A stretch of 9,670 bases of DNA, taken from NCBI GenBank assembly GCA_946185785.1, contig CAMHKP010000009.1, positions 1 through 9,670 of the forward strand, in the 5' to 3' direction. The DNA is from an uncultured Alphaproteobacteria bacterium. GTDB taxonomy: Bacteria; Pseudomonadota; Alphaproteobacteria; Rs-D84. Made by a program: the position numbers and the translations under genes. This document shows, one piece after another, positions 1 through 5,511 of this stretch (position 1 is its first letter; every line of letters starts with the position of its first letter). A model generated the notes under the pieces. That model saw only the letters and a program-made list of their open reading frames with translations. It did no database searches and was not told where the DNA came from.

Positions 1-312
1 TTGGCTGCTGCGCTTCAGGCGGACAAGGAAATATTGCTGTATTCATACTACACAACAAATATTGAAGTATCAGAATTTTCAAATGGCAAAATCGTATATT
101 TTGATCGTGGTAATGATACTGGTTTTATAAACAAACTGACATCTTGGTTAAACAAAAAAACTGGTCAAATTTGGAATCTGGAACGCATAGAAAAATCTGA
201 ACATGCGCAAACTGTCACCGAACAGAAACGCGAAGAATTGGAATCTGACCCAATGGTCGCAGACGCTATGAGTTTATTTGAAGGTGCAGAAATCATTGGT
301 TCAACTAAATAA
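1..312 (+). CDS. dnaX: DNA polymerase III subunit gamma/tau, C-terminal end (partial)
   Basis: This is the last 103 codons of a gene that enters from the left edge; the TTG at position 1 is an internal codon, not a start. The product would be the tau/gamma clamp-loader subunit of the replicative polymerase. The call rests on the C-terminal pattern: a stretch with 'TGQIWNLERI', then a helix with 'EQKREELESDPMVADAMSLF' and the ending 'GAEIIG'. This resembles the end of alphaproteobacterial DnaX (TGxxW..., a basic/acidic helix, then HPLV..V...FPGAEI). The AAA+ ATPase part lies outside the window, so the identification depends on the tail alone. The stop TAA at 310-312 is 13 nt before the next start, which suggests co-transcription. 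The usual alphaproteobacterial neighbours of dnaX (ybaB, recR) do not follow it. Confidence 0.75.
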   Translation: MAAALQADKEILLYSYYTTNIEVSEFSNGKIVYFDRGNDTGFINKLTSWLNKKTGQIWNLERIEKSEHAQTVTEQKREELESDPMVADAMSLFEGAEIIGSTK

Positions 313-313
313 T

Positions 314-320
314 GGGGGGA
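314..320 (+). promoter_or_regulatory. Ribosome binding site that fixes the prepilin-like start
   Basis: A purine run, GGGGGGA, lies 5 nt before the ATG at 326. The longer in-frame reading from the ATG at 278 would overlap dnaX by 35 nt and put 16 residues in front of the prepilin leader, so the ATG at 326 is preferred. Confidence 0.6.
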
Positions 321-325
321 TTATT

Positions 326-784
326 ATGAGACAAGAATACGGACGTTCGCTAATTGAAATTATCGGTGTTATGGCAATTGGTGCGGTGATGACTGTTGCC
401 ACAATCGGTATGTATCGCCAAATTCATACGACTCAGGTTCGTACAATTGCAACAAGTGAATTGGAACAACTTGTTAAAAACACAAAACTGCTAACGGGTG
501 CACGTGGCACATACGAAGGTGTATCGGTTGACTATCTGGTCAAGGCTGGCGCGCTTAAATCGAACGCAGCACCACTGGGTGGTGACACTTGGACGATTAC
601 CCCAAGTTTTGATGGCGCATCATTTTCAATAAATTTAACAGAATTGTCATACGGTGAATGTGCATACTTTTCAACCAAGCAACCGACATGGGCAACATCT
701 ATTTTGATAAATGGTTATGAAATAGATGGAACGTCACATTGCTTTTCGACACAAACAAACCAGATTTCTTTCATAGTAGAATAA
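326..784 (+). CDS. Type IV prepilin-like (pseudopilin/PilS-like) protein
   Basis: The predicted product is 152 aa with a class III (prepilin) signal. It has a short charged leader, MRQEYG, cleavage expected after Gly6, then RSLIE with the conserved Glu at mature position +5, and a hydrophobic helix at about residues 9-29. Prepilin peptidase normally cuts before Phe; here the +1 residue is Arg. The rest is a small globular domain with two cysteines, C112 and C139, spaced like the C-terminal disulfide loop of type IVb pilins. By family knowledge such proteins are inserted in the inner membrane, processed, and assembled into pili or secretion pseudopili. No prepilin peptidase, ATPase or secretin gene is in the window, so its machine is unknown. 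It sits between dnaX and an OmpA-type lipoprotein that starts 1 nt after its stop, so the two are probably translationally coupled. The prepilin class is fairly certain; the function is not. Confidence 0.72.
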   Translation: MRQEYGRSLIEIIGVMAIGAVMTVATIGMYRQIHTTQVRTIATSELEQLVKNTKLLTGARGTYEGVSVDYLVKAGALKSNAAPLGGDTWTITPSFDGASFSINLTELSYGECAYFSTKQPTWATSILINGYEIDGTSHCFSTQTNQISFIVE

Positions 785-785
785 A

Positions 786-1463
786 TTGAAAACGATAAAT
801 TTATTTTTTACGTCTTTGTGCCTTTTGGTTGCTGGGTGTGTATCGTACCACAGTCCAGATCATGCCTTGTGGCCACAATATCTGCGTGGTGCTTCGTTTG
901 ATGATATGACCGAAACAGCACGTGTTGCGAAACGTCCTGTATATCTTGGGGCGGGTGGACGCACAATTGCACAAATTGCACATGACAACAAACTGGAATA
1001 TGGGGACAAGATTTCCAATGATACAACAATGGCGGTATCGTATATGGCAGATTTAGAATTTGCTTTATATGATGCATTGCGCAAACCCGGAATTTCTGTT
1101 CAGCGTGCCGGTACCGATGTTGTGGTAATTTTAGTTCGTGATGCAATAATGGAATTAAATGTTGCTGATATTTCCAATGATGGCGCGGACACCTTAAAAA
1201 CCATATCAAAGATATTGAATAAATACGATGCAACTTTTGTTGAAATTGCAGGCTATACAGACGCAACACGCGACGCACACGCAGCAGCAGCATTGTCCAC
1301 CGACATGGCAATGCGTACAGCTGTATTTTTAAGCCAACATAACGTTATTCCACAACGTTTGTTTATTGTTGGACGTGGGGCTGCGCGTCCAATTGCTGCC
1401 CAGGATGATATTGGTCGCCTGACCAATCGACGTGTTGAAATTCGCGTTTCTCCGGCACGCTAA
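786..1463 (+). CDS. OmpA-domain outer-membrane lipoprotein (Pal-like)
   Basis: The product is 225 aa. It has a lipoprotein signal peptide (MKTINLFFTSLCLLVAG, lipobox LVAGC, lipidated Cys18), an N-terminal region of about 85 residues that I do not recognise, and a C-terminal OmpA-like peptidoglycan-binding domain from about residue 105 to 222. In that domain 'GYTDAT' supplies the Asp (D159), 'MAMRTAV' the Arg (R177) that bind diaminopimelate in OmpA/Pal proteins, and 'TNRRVEIRV' the family C-terminal signature. The likely role is anchoring the outer membrane to the cell wall. The start is TTG at 786. A stop codon (TAG, 777-779) lies in the same frame just upstream, and no downstream ATG or GTG keeps the signal peptide, so TTG is close to forced. 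There is no good Shine-Dalgarno, and the preceding stop ends at 784, so re-initiation after the prepilin-like gene is likely. It could serve as a pilus- or secretion-associated lipoprotein rather than a general Pal. Confidence 0.82.
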   Translation: MKTINLFFTSLCLLVAGCVSYHSPDHALWPQYLRGASFDDMTETARVAKRPVYLGAGGRTIAQIAHDNKLEYGDKISNDTTMAVSYMADLEFALYDALRKPGISVQRAGTDVVVILVRDAIMELNVADISNDGADTLKTISKILNKYDATFVEIAGYTDATRDAHAAAALSTDMAMRTAVFLSQHNVIPQRLFIVGRGAARPIAAQDDIGRLTNRRVEIRVSPAR

Positions 1464-1480
1464 ATATCATAAATTTCCGC

Positions 1481-1509
1481 TTTATTTTTGTATTTTTATT
1501 GCTTATAGT
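1481..1509 (+). promoter_or_regulatory. Possible promoter for the OmpH/Skp-like gene
   Basis: A TATAGT hexamer at 1504-1509 (5 of 6 to the -10 consensus) is preceded, with a 17-nt spacer, by TTTATT at 1481-1486, a poor -35. It lies in the 75-nt gap before the gene, about 30 nt before the ATG. AT-richness makes a chance match easy, and there is no terminator upstream, so read-through from the dnaX group is also possible. Confidence 0.33.
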
Positions 1510-1538
1510 ACCATTAACCAAAAACAAAGGATGGAAAA

Positions 1539-2195
1539 ATGGTACAAACAAAAACAAATCCAACAAAAGACTATAAAAAAATTGGCATTATTGCTGCAAT
1601 CGTTGTTGCTGTGGCAATATTGGGCGTGGTTATTGTGTCGGCATTTAGCGGACGCAGCGTATCTGTGGACAAGGCTATAAAAGACGTTTCAGCCGAAGCA
1701 ATCACAGGTGCTGATTTGCGTATGGCATTGGTTCGTATGGATGCAATTCAAAACGAAGCCAAGGCTTTACAAGACTTGCGCAAACAACGTGAATCATATG
1801 AAACAAAATTGCGTGATGAATTGACCAAAGAACAAAAAAGATTAGAAAAAGAAAAAGAAGACATTGAAAAATCACAAGACGTCTTGTCACGTGATGCATT
1901 ACAACGTCGTGTTGTTGATTATCAAAATCGTGTGACAAAATTACAACGCGATTTGACAGAACGCGCACAGAGCATTGAATCTTCATATCAAAAAGCTTTG
2001 GCAGAAGTTCAAACAAAACACTTGGATCCAATTATCGAAGGTATTATTGCCAAGAAAGATTTGTCATTGGTTATTGACGGTCGTTTTGCACGTACTGGCG
2101 CCAACGCAAAAGGTTTGGATATCACAGACGAAGTTGTATCTGCATTAAACAAGAAAGTGTCGTCTGTTAAGATGGCAAAACCATTAGGTTTTTAA
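1539..2195 (+). CDS. skp: OmpH/Skp-family periplasmic chaperone with N-terminal hydrophobic segment
   Basis: The product is 218 aa. Residues 1-14 are basic and cytoplasmic in character. Residues 15-34 form one long hydrophobic segment. From about residue 58 to 165 there is a charged, helical coiled-coil region rich in Lys, Glu, Gln and Arg, followed by a short '[12 protein letters not shown]' strand and a C-terminal tail. This matches OmpH/Skp, a trimeric tentacle-shaped chaperone that holds unfolded outer-membrane proteins on their way to the BAM complex. The position just before lpxD-fabZ is the classic place for ompH and is strong support. The start at 1539 has AAAGGA at 1526-1531, seven nt upstream. 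The hydrophobic segment is long for a cleavable signal, although V33-S34-A35 could be a cleavage site, so the protein may be secreted or remain membrane-anchored. It ends before a terminator at 2217-2243. Confidence 0.8.
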   Translation: MVQTKTNPTKDYKKIGIIAAIVVAVAILGVVIVSAFSGRSVSVDKAIKDVSAEAITGADLRMALVRMDAIQNEAKALQDLRKQRESYETKLRDELTKEQKRLEKEKEDIEKSQDVLSRDALQRRVVDYQNRVTKLQRDLTERAQSIESSYQKALAEVQTKHLDPIIEGIIAKKDLSLVIDGRFARTGANAKGLDITDEVVSALNKKVSSVKMAKPLGF

Positions 2196-2216
2196 TCATA
2201 AACCTTTGAAACCATT

Positions 2217-2243
2217 AAAAACGTCGCGATTGCGGCGTTTTTT
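2217..2243 (+). terminator. Rho-independent terminator after the Skp-like gene
   Basis: The stem AAACGTCGC / GCGGCGTTT, with one G-T pair and a GATT loop, is followed directly by a T run. It begins 22 nt after the Skp-like stop. It separates this gene from lpxD, so lpxD should have its own promoter. Confidence 0.85.
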
Positions 2244-2260
2244 GTTTATGCAATATTTTC

Positions 2261-2289
2261 TTTTATTTTACTTTTTCATGGTCTATAAT
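2261..2289 (+). promoter_or_regulatory. Promoter for lpxD-fabZ (possibly leaderless transcript)
   Basis: A perfect -10 hexamer, TATAAT, lies at 2284-2289, just downstream of the terminator. The -35 is weak (TTTTAT at 2261-2266, 17-nt spacer). Six bases after the -10 comes the A of the lpxD ATG at 2296, where transcription would be expected to start, giving an mRNA with little or no 5' leader. The -10 and its position are seen; use as a promoter is inferred. Confidence 0.55.
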
Positions 2290-2295
2290 CGGGGC

Positions 2296-3354
2296 ATGTT
2301 AAATATTATTAAATCTTTATTTGCCCCATCCGCGACAAAAGTTACGGCGGGCGAACTTGCCGAAAAATTCGGCTTGGAATTACGTGGTGATGCAAATACG
2401 GTTGTACGCGGCGTTGCACCAATCGCAGATGCGCGGCCCGGACAATTGGCATTCTATTCAACCGAACAGAACAGTGCTGCGTTTAAAATATTGCCCATAT
2501 CTGTTTTGGAAAACACACGCGCATCGGTTATTTTGGTTCAACCAGAAATGGCTGAACACGCCCCAAATGGTGCAACATTGTTAATTACCGAAACACCACG
2601 CGGAAACATTGTAAAAATATTGGGTGAAATATACCGCGAAAAACCACGTTTTGGCATCAGCCATGACGCATATATTGAAACTGGTGTATTTTTCCGCAAA
2701 AAGAACACTGTATACGTTGGGCAATTTGCAACAATCGAACGCGGTGCGGTAATTGAACCAGATGTTAAAATTTACCCAAACGCCTTTATTGGCCGCAATG
2801 TCACAATTGGGCGCGGAACTGTTGTACAAAGTGGTGCACATATTGAAAATGCGACCATTGGTGCCGATTGTGTTATAAACGCTGGCGCAGTTATTGGTAA
2901 AGATGGATTTGGATATACCCGCCAAGATGGACATAACGTGTTTATTCCACATGTTGGTCGTGTTGTTCTGGGCAATCGCGTATCAGTTGGCGCGAACACA
3001 TGTATTGACCGTGGTGTTATGACAGATACAGTTATCGGTGACGGAACCAAGATTGATAACCTGTGCCAGATTGCACATGGCGTTGTTGTTGGTGCCGAAT
3101 GTTTCTTGGCCGCTGGCGTCGGGCTGGCGGGTGGAACGGTAATTGGCGACCGCACGTTATTGGGGGGCCATGTTGGTGTTGCAAACGGAATTCATATCGG
3201 TAATGATGTCGAGGTTGGCGCCCAATCTGGCGTTTTACGCAACATTCCAGACGGGGATCGTCAATTGGGCTATCCTGCGTCATCTGGAACCGAATTTTTA
3301 CGCCTGTATGCATGGGTGAAAAATAATTGCAAAAAACCAACGGATAAAAAATGA
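2296..3354 (+). CDS. lpxD: UDP-3-O-acylglucosamine N-acyltransferase LpxD
   Basis: The product is 352 aa from the ATG at 2296. LpxD transfers a 3-hydroxyacyl chain from acyl carrier protein to the 2-amino group of UDP-3-O-acylglucosamine, the third step of lipid A synthesis, in the cytoplasm. An N-terminal uridine-binding domain (about residues 13-100, with 'LAFYSTEQN') is followed by a left-handed beta-helix of hexapeptide repeats (about 115-320; many 'VxIG/AxIG' turns). The catalytic His is visible as H261 in '[12 protein letters not shown]', matching His239 of the E. coli enzyme. An in-frame ATG at 2206 would add 30 residues read through the terminator hairpin, so it is rejected. The start at 2296 gives the normal N-terminus ('[16 protein letters not shown]' soon after). 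The stop overlaps the fabZ start by 4 nt (ATGA), a standard partnership, since FabZ consumes the same hydroxyacyl-ACP pool. Confidence 0.95.
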   Translation: MLNIIKSLFAPSATKVTAGELAEKFGLELRGDANTVVRGVAPIADARPGQLAFYSTEQNSAAFKILPISVLENTRASVILVQPEMAEHAPNGATLLITETPRGNIVKILGEIYREKPRFGISHDAYIETGVFFRKKNTVYVGQFATIERGAVIEPDVKIYPNAFIGRNVTIGRGTVVQSGAHIENATIGADCVINAGAVIGKDGFGYTRQDGHNVFIPHVGRVVLGNRVSVGANTCIDRGVMTDTVIGDGTKIDNLCQIAHGVVVGAECFLAAGVGLAGGTVIGDRTLLGGHVGVANGIHIGNDVEVGAQSGVLRNIPDGDRQLGYPASSGTEFLRLYAWVKNNCKKPTDKK

Positions 3355-3788
3355 TAGACGCAGCCGGCATTGAAAAGGTTATTCCACACCGTGGCGTCAT
3401 GCGCATGGTTGATGAAATTCGTGAATTTACAGAAACGTCTGCGGTGGGCATAAAATATGTCCGTGACGATGAATTCTGGTGTGCGGGTCATTTTCCAGGC
3501 AAACCGATTATGCCTGGGGTATTACAAATTGAATCGTTGGCGCAAACCGGTTGTTTTTTGGCACTAAAACACCTTAATATTACTGATGGCAGTGTTCTGG
3601 GCTATTTCACAACGATGGAACGCATTAAGTTTTCACACATGGTGAAACCGGGCGACACACTGGAATTACACGTTGAATTAGTAATGACGAAAATGCGTCT
3701 TTATAAATTCCACGGCGTTGCGATGGTTGGTGATAAAAAGGTTGCCGAAGCTACCTTTACCGCGGTCATGGACAGTCGTGACAAATAA
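3351..3788 (+). CDS. fabZ: 3-hydroxyacyl-[acyl-carrier-protein] dehydratase FabZ
   Basis: The product is 145 aa, the usual FabZ length. It dehydrates 3-hydroxyacyl-ACP to trans-2-enoyl-ACP in fatty-acid elongation and so competes with LpxD for hydroxyacyl-ACP. The single hot-dog fold shows the family start ('[17 protein letters not shown]') and the active-site motif '[20 protein letters not shown]'. The catalytic pair is H47 and E61, 14 residues apart as in E. coli FabZ (His54, Glu68). The ATG overlaps the lpxD stop by 4 nt, so translation is coupled. In many proteobacteria lpxA comes next; here the cluster ends and a tRNA gene follows. No clear hairpin terminator is seen right after fabZ, so some transcripts may run into the tRNA. 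Confidence 0.96.
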   Translation: MIDAAGIEKVIPHRGVMRMVDEIREFTETSAVGIKYVRDDEFWCAGHFPGKPIMPGVLQIESLAQTGCFLALKHLNITDGSVLGYFTTMERIKFSHMVKPGDTLELHVELVMTKMRLYKFHGVAMVGDKKVAEATFTAVMDSRDK

Positions 3789-3793
3789 AAAAC

Positions 3794-3822
3794 TGGACAG
3801 CGCAAAAAAAATGCTTTAAGAT
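3794..3822 (+). promoter_or_regulatory. Promoter of tRNA-Val with GC-rich discriminator
   Basis: TGGACA (3794-3799, 5 of 6 to the -35 consensus) is separated by exactly 17 nt from TAAGAT (3817-3822, 4 of 6 to the -10). The bases between the -10 and the expected start near 3829 are TTGCGC. A GC-rich discriminator is known from stable-RNA promoters under stringent control; that this applies here is inference. The promoter lies within the 56-nt fabZ-tRNA gap. Confidence 0.6.
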
Positions 3823-3828
3823 TTGCGC
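3800..3828. repeat. Inverted repeat GCGCAAA ... TTTGCGC in the tRNA promoter
   Basis: Perfect 7-bp arms at 3800-3806 and 3822-3828 are separated by 15 nt. The left arm begins just after the -35 and the right arm covers the end of the -10 and the discriminator. There is no T run, so it is not a typical terminator. It could be an operator or chance. Confidence 0.45.
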
Positions 3829-3844
3829 AACTGTAATAGTTAAC

Positions 3845-3921
3845 GGACGTTTAGCTCAGTTGGCTAGAGCATCTGCTTTACACGCAGAGGGTCAGGAGTT
3901 CAAGTCTCTTAACGTCCACCA
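3845..3921 (+). tRNA. tRNA-Val (anticodon UAC)
   Basis: A full cloverleaf can be folded by eye. Acceptor arms are GGACGTT (3845-3851) and AACGTCC (3911-3917). The D stem is GCTC/GAGC with a TTGG loop element. The anticodon stem is TCTGC/GCAGA around the loop TTTACAC, giving anticodon TAC (3879-3881), which reads GUA and related valine codons. The variable loop is 5 nt, and the T stem AGGAG/CTCTT contains one G-T pair and the TTCAAGT loop. The discriminator is A, as usual for valine tRNAs, and the 3' CCA (3919-3921) is encoded in the DNA. Confidence 0.96.
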
Positions 3922-3926
3922 CGAAT

Positions 3927-3954
3927 AAATCGCACCCATTGTGGTGCGATTTTT
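3927..3954 (+). terminator. Rho-independent terminator after tRNA-Val
   Basis: ATCGCACC pairs with GGTGCGAT around a 6-nt loop, flanked by A and T runs. It begins 5 nt after the tRNA CCA end. It isolates the tRNA from the lipoprotein gene downstream. Confidence 0.87.
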
Positions 3955-3956
3955 CA

Positions 3957-3985
3957 TATTGTGTTTTATCTTTATTTGGTCTAAT
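3957..3985 (+). promoter_or_regulatory. Possible promoter for the glycine-zipper OmpA lipoprotein
   Basis: The terminator at 3927-3954 means the gene at 4015 needs its own promoter within about 60 nt. The best -10 is TCTAAT at 3980-3985 (5 of 6). The -35 is poor (TATTGT at 3957-3962 with 17 nt, or TTGTGT at 3959-3964 with 15 nt). The need for a promoter is firmer than its exact position. Confidence 0.4.
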
Positions 3986-4003
3986 CTTCTTTCCGGAACG
4001 ACA

Positions 4004-4010
4004 AAGGAGA
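4004..4010 (+). promoter_or_regulatory. Strong Shine-Dalgarno of the second OmpA lipoprotein
   Basis: AAGGAGA lies 4 nt before the ATG at 4015. It is the best ribosome binding site in the window and suggests high expression. Confidence 0.75.
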
Positions 4011-4014
4011 AAAA

Positions 4015-4662
4015 ATGAAAAAAGCATTACCATTATTGTTGGCTGGTGCAATACTTGCTGGCTGTACAACAACAAATCCATATACGGGCGAACAACAAAC
4101 ATCTAAATTAGTTTGGGGTACTGCAATCGGTACTGCGGCTGGGGCTGCAACAGGTGCAATCGTATCAAAAGATCGTGGCAAAGGCGCATTGATTGGTGCC
4201 GCTGCGGGTGCTGCACTGGGTGGTGGCGTTGGTTATTATATGGATACCCAAGAAGCAGAATTACGTGCTGAACTGGAATCAACTGGTGTTCGTGTTGCAC
4301 GCGATGGCAACAACATCCGTTTGATAATGCCAGGCAATATCACATTCCAAACAGATTCTGCGGATATCAATTCTGGATTCTATGCAACATTGAATTCTGT
4401 GGCCAAGGTATTAAAGAAATTTGATAACACAACTGTTATGGTTATGGGATTCACCGACAGCACAGGTTCCGTTGCTTATAACCAAACATTATCACAAAAC
4501 CGCGCACAATCTGTTGCATCATACCTGATGGGCCAAGGTGTCAAATCATCACGCTTTGAAGTATTGGGCATGGGTATATCAAACCCAATTGCATCAAATG
4601 CAACAGCCGAAGGTCGCGCACAGAACCGTCGTGTTGAAATCAAAATTATTCCAAACAAATAA
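4015..4662 (+). CDS. OmpA-family lipoprotein with glycine-zipper domain (YiaD/Pal-like)
   Basis: The product is 215 aa. It has a lipoprotein signal peptide (MKKALPLLLAGAILAG, lipidated Cys17), then a glycine/alanine-rich zipper region (about residues 34-76, with GxxxG repeats such as 'GTAIGTAAGAATGAI') and an OmpA-like peptidoglycan-binding domain (about 92-213). The binding pair is D148 in 'GFTDSTGS' and R163 in 'LSQNRAQSV', 15 residues apart as in well-studied OmpA domains, with the ending 'RAQNRRVEIKI'. This arrangement is that of YiaD-type lipoproteins, thought to link the outer membrane to the cell wall. Whether the zipper inserts into the membrane or drives oligomers is not known from the sequence. 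It is a single-gene unit with a strong ribosome site, placed between two terminators. Its domain matches the consensus better than that of the lipoprotein at 786-1463. Confidence 0.9.
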   Translation: MKKALPLLLAGAILAGCTTTNPYTGEQQTSKLVWGTAIGTAAGAATGAIVSKDRGKGALIGAAAGAALGGGVGYYMDTQEAELRAELESTGVRVARDGNNIRLIMPGNITFQTDSADINSGFYATLNSVAKVLKKFDNTTVMVMGFTDSTGSVAYNQTLSQNRAQSVASYLMGQGVKSSRFEVLGMGISNPIASNATAEGRAQNRRVEIKIIPNK

Positions 4663-4677
4663 TTATGATTTATGAAT

Positions 4678-4704
4678 AAAAAAACGCCCAATCGGGCGTT
4701 TTTT
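4678..4704. terminator. Bidirectional terminator between convergent genes
   Basis: The perfect stem CGCCC/GGGCG with an AATC loop is flanked by A7 on the left and T6 on the right, so it can stop transcripts from both sides. It lies 15 nt after the lipoprotein stop, and its right edge overlaps the stop codon (4703-4705) of the minus-strand gene. Confidence 0.9.
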
Positions 4705-5509
4705 ATTTTTGTTTTTGTTGTGCCAGCCAATTTTCAGCATTCAAAATATATTGTCGTGCACGTGCAATATCAAATTTATCGTCTGTCTTTAATTTGCCTT
4801 CGGCATCTATCCATATATCGCTACGCTCGTTTATAGTGCGTTCAACTTTGTTATCTTTGTTGTAATGCGCCACTGGACGTACAGCAACATGTGATATTTT
4901 ATCAAGGTTTTCTGCGACATTTTCTGGTGACAAACCACCTGAATACCCCTGGGGATTATTCAAGAACAGTGGTTCGCTCCAAGATGTTGGCGAAATACCA
5001 CGACCACCAGACGCATCATATAAAACAGAAAAACGTGCCCCAGAATCATGCAGTTTATAAATCGCATCGTGTGTATTATTGTTATATTGAAAAATAAAAT
5101 ATTTTTCTGGATATAAATTCATAAGTTTTTTTAATGCCCGAATATTTATGTTATTGGCAGTGTCCACCGGCATATTAAATTGCCAACGCTTAATCAGCGC
5201 ATCATACATATTACCATTACGACACATTTCAAAAAATTCTATCAATTCTTCTGGAATTGTACCAGTACGACAAACCTGATCACACCATTCACGATTAACA
5301 TGCACAGCCAATCTTATTTTATGTTTATCAACCATAACATATCGCAACAATTCTTGAAACCATTCATTACGTGGCATACCATGCGACATTTTTGATGGAT
5401 GTGCCTGAACCGCAATTTCAACACGTGGCGACAATTGCCCCAACTTTACAATATCATGAATATCGTTAAATTCGCGTGGGTCTGAACATGTGATATATCT
5501 AAGCTGCAT
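4703..5509 (-). CDS. TrpF-like TIM-barrel protein of unknown function
   Basis: The product is 268 aa with no signal peptide or membrane segment, so it is probably cytoplasmic. It resembles phosphoribosylanthranilate isomerase (TrpF) in outline. An early strand ends in Cys ('LRYITCSD', C8), where TrpF has its catalytic Cys. 'VLYDASGGRG' places an Asp (D165) and a glycine loop where TrpF has its catalytic Asp and phosphate loop. 'GYSGGLSPENVAENL' (188-202) looks like the TrpF 'AGGLxPENV' phosphate-binding loop, and the end carries 'IWIDAEGKL' and 'DDKFDIARARQYI'. The sequence between is unlike TrpF and matches, from memory, an uncharacterised TrpF-like family. No trp genes are nearby. It begins 2 nt after the rlmN stop with AAGGGA as ribosome site and is the last gene of the operon. 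A sugar-phosphate or nucleotide-related role is possible, but no substrate can be named. Confidence 0.6.
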   Translation of the reverse strand: MQLRYITCSDPREFNDIHDIVKLGQLSPRVEIAVQAHPSKMSHGMPRNEWFQELLRYVMVDKHKIRLAVHVNREWCDQVCRTGTIPEELIEFFEMCRNGNMYDALIKRWQFNMPVDTANNINIRALKKLMNLYPEKYFIFQYNNNTHDAIYKLHDSGARFSVLYDASGGRGISPTSWSEPLFLNNPQGYSGGLSPENVAENLDKISHVAVRPVAHYNKDNKVERTINERSDIWIDAEGKLKTDDKFDIARARQYILNAENWLAQQKQK

Positions 5510-5511
5510 AT

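Noticed and set aside
278..325. A longer start of the prepilin-like gene at ATG 278
   Set aside because: It would overlap dnaX by 35 nt and add 16 residues before a normal 6-residue prepilin leader; a purine-rich ribosome site precedes ATG 326.
808..1311. Open frame on the minus strand within the OmpA lipoprotein gene
   Set aside because: Rich in Arg, His, Leu and Gln with no domain pattern; the antisense shadow of a well-supported gene.
2206..2295. A 30-residue N-terminal extension of LpxD from ATG 2206
   Set aside because: It would be read through the terminator hairpin and the TATAAT box, and is not part of any known LpxD N-terminus.
2581..3451. Several minus-strand open frames across lpxD-fabZ
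   Set aside because: They mirror the hexapeptide-repeat coding sequence and show no start signals or recognisable domains.
3800..3828. The GCGCAAA inverted repeat as a terminator for fabZ
   Set aside because: The loop is 15 nt and no T run follows the right arm; it fits the tRNA promoter region better.
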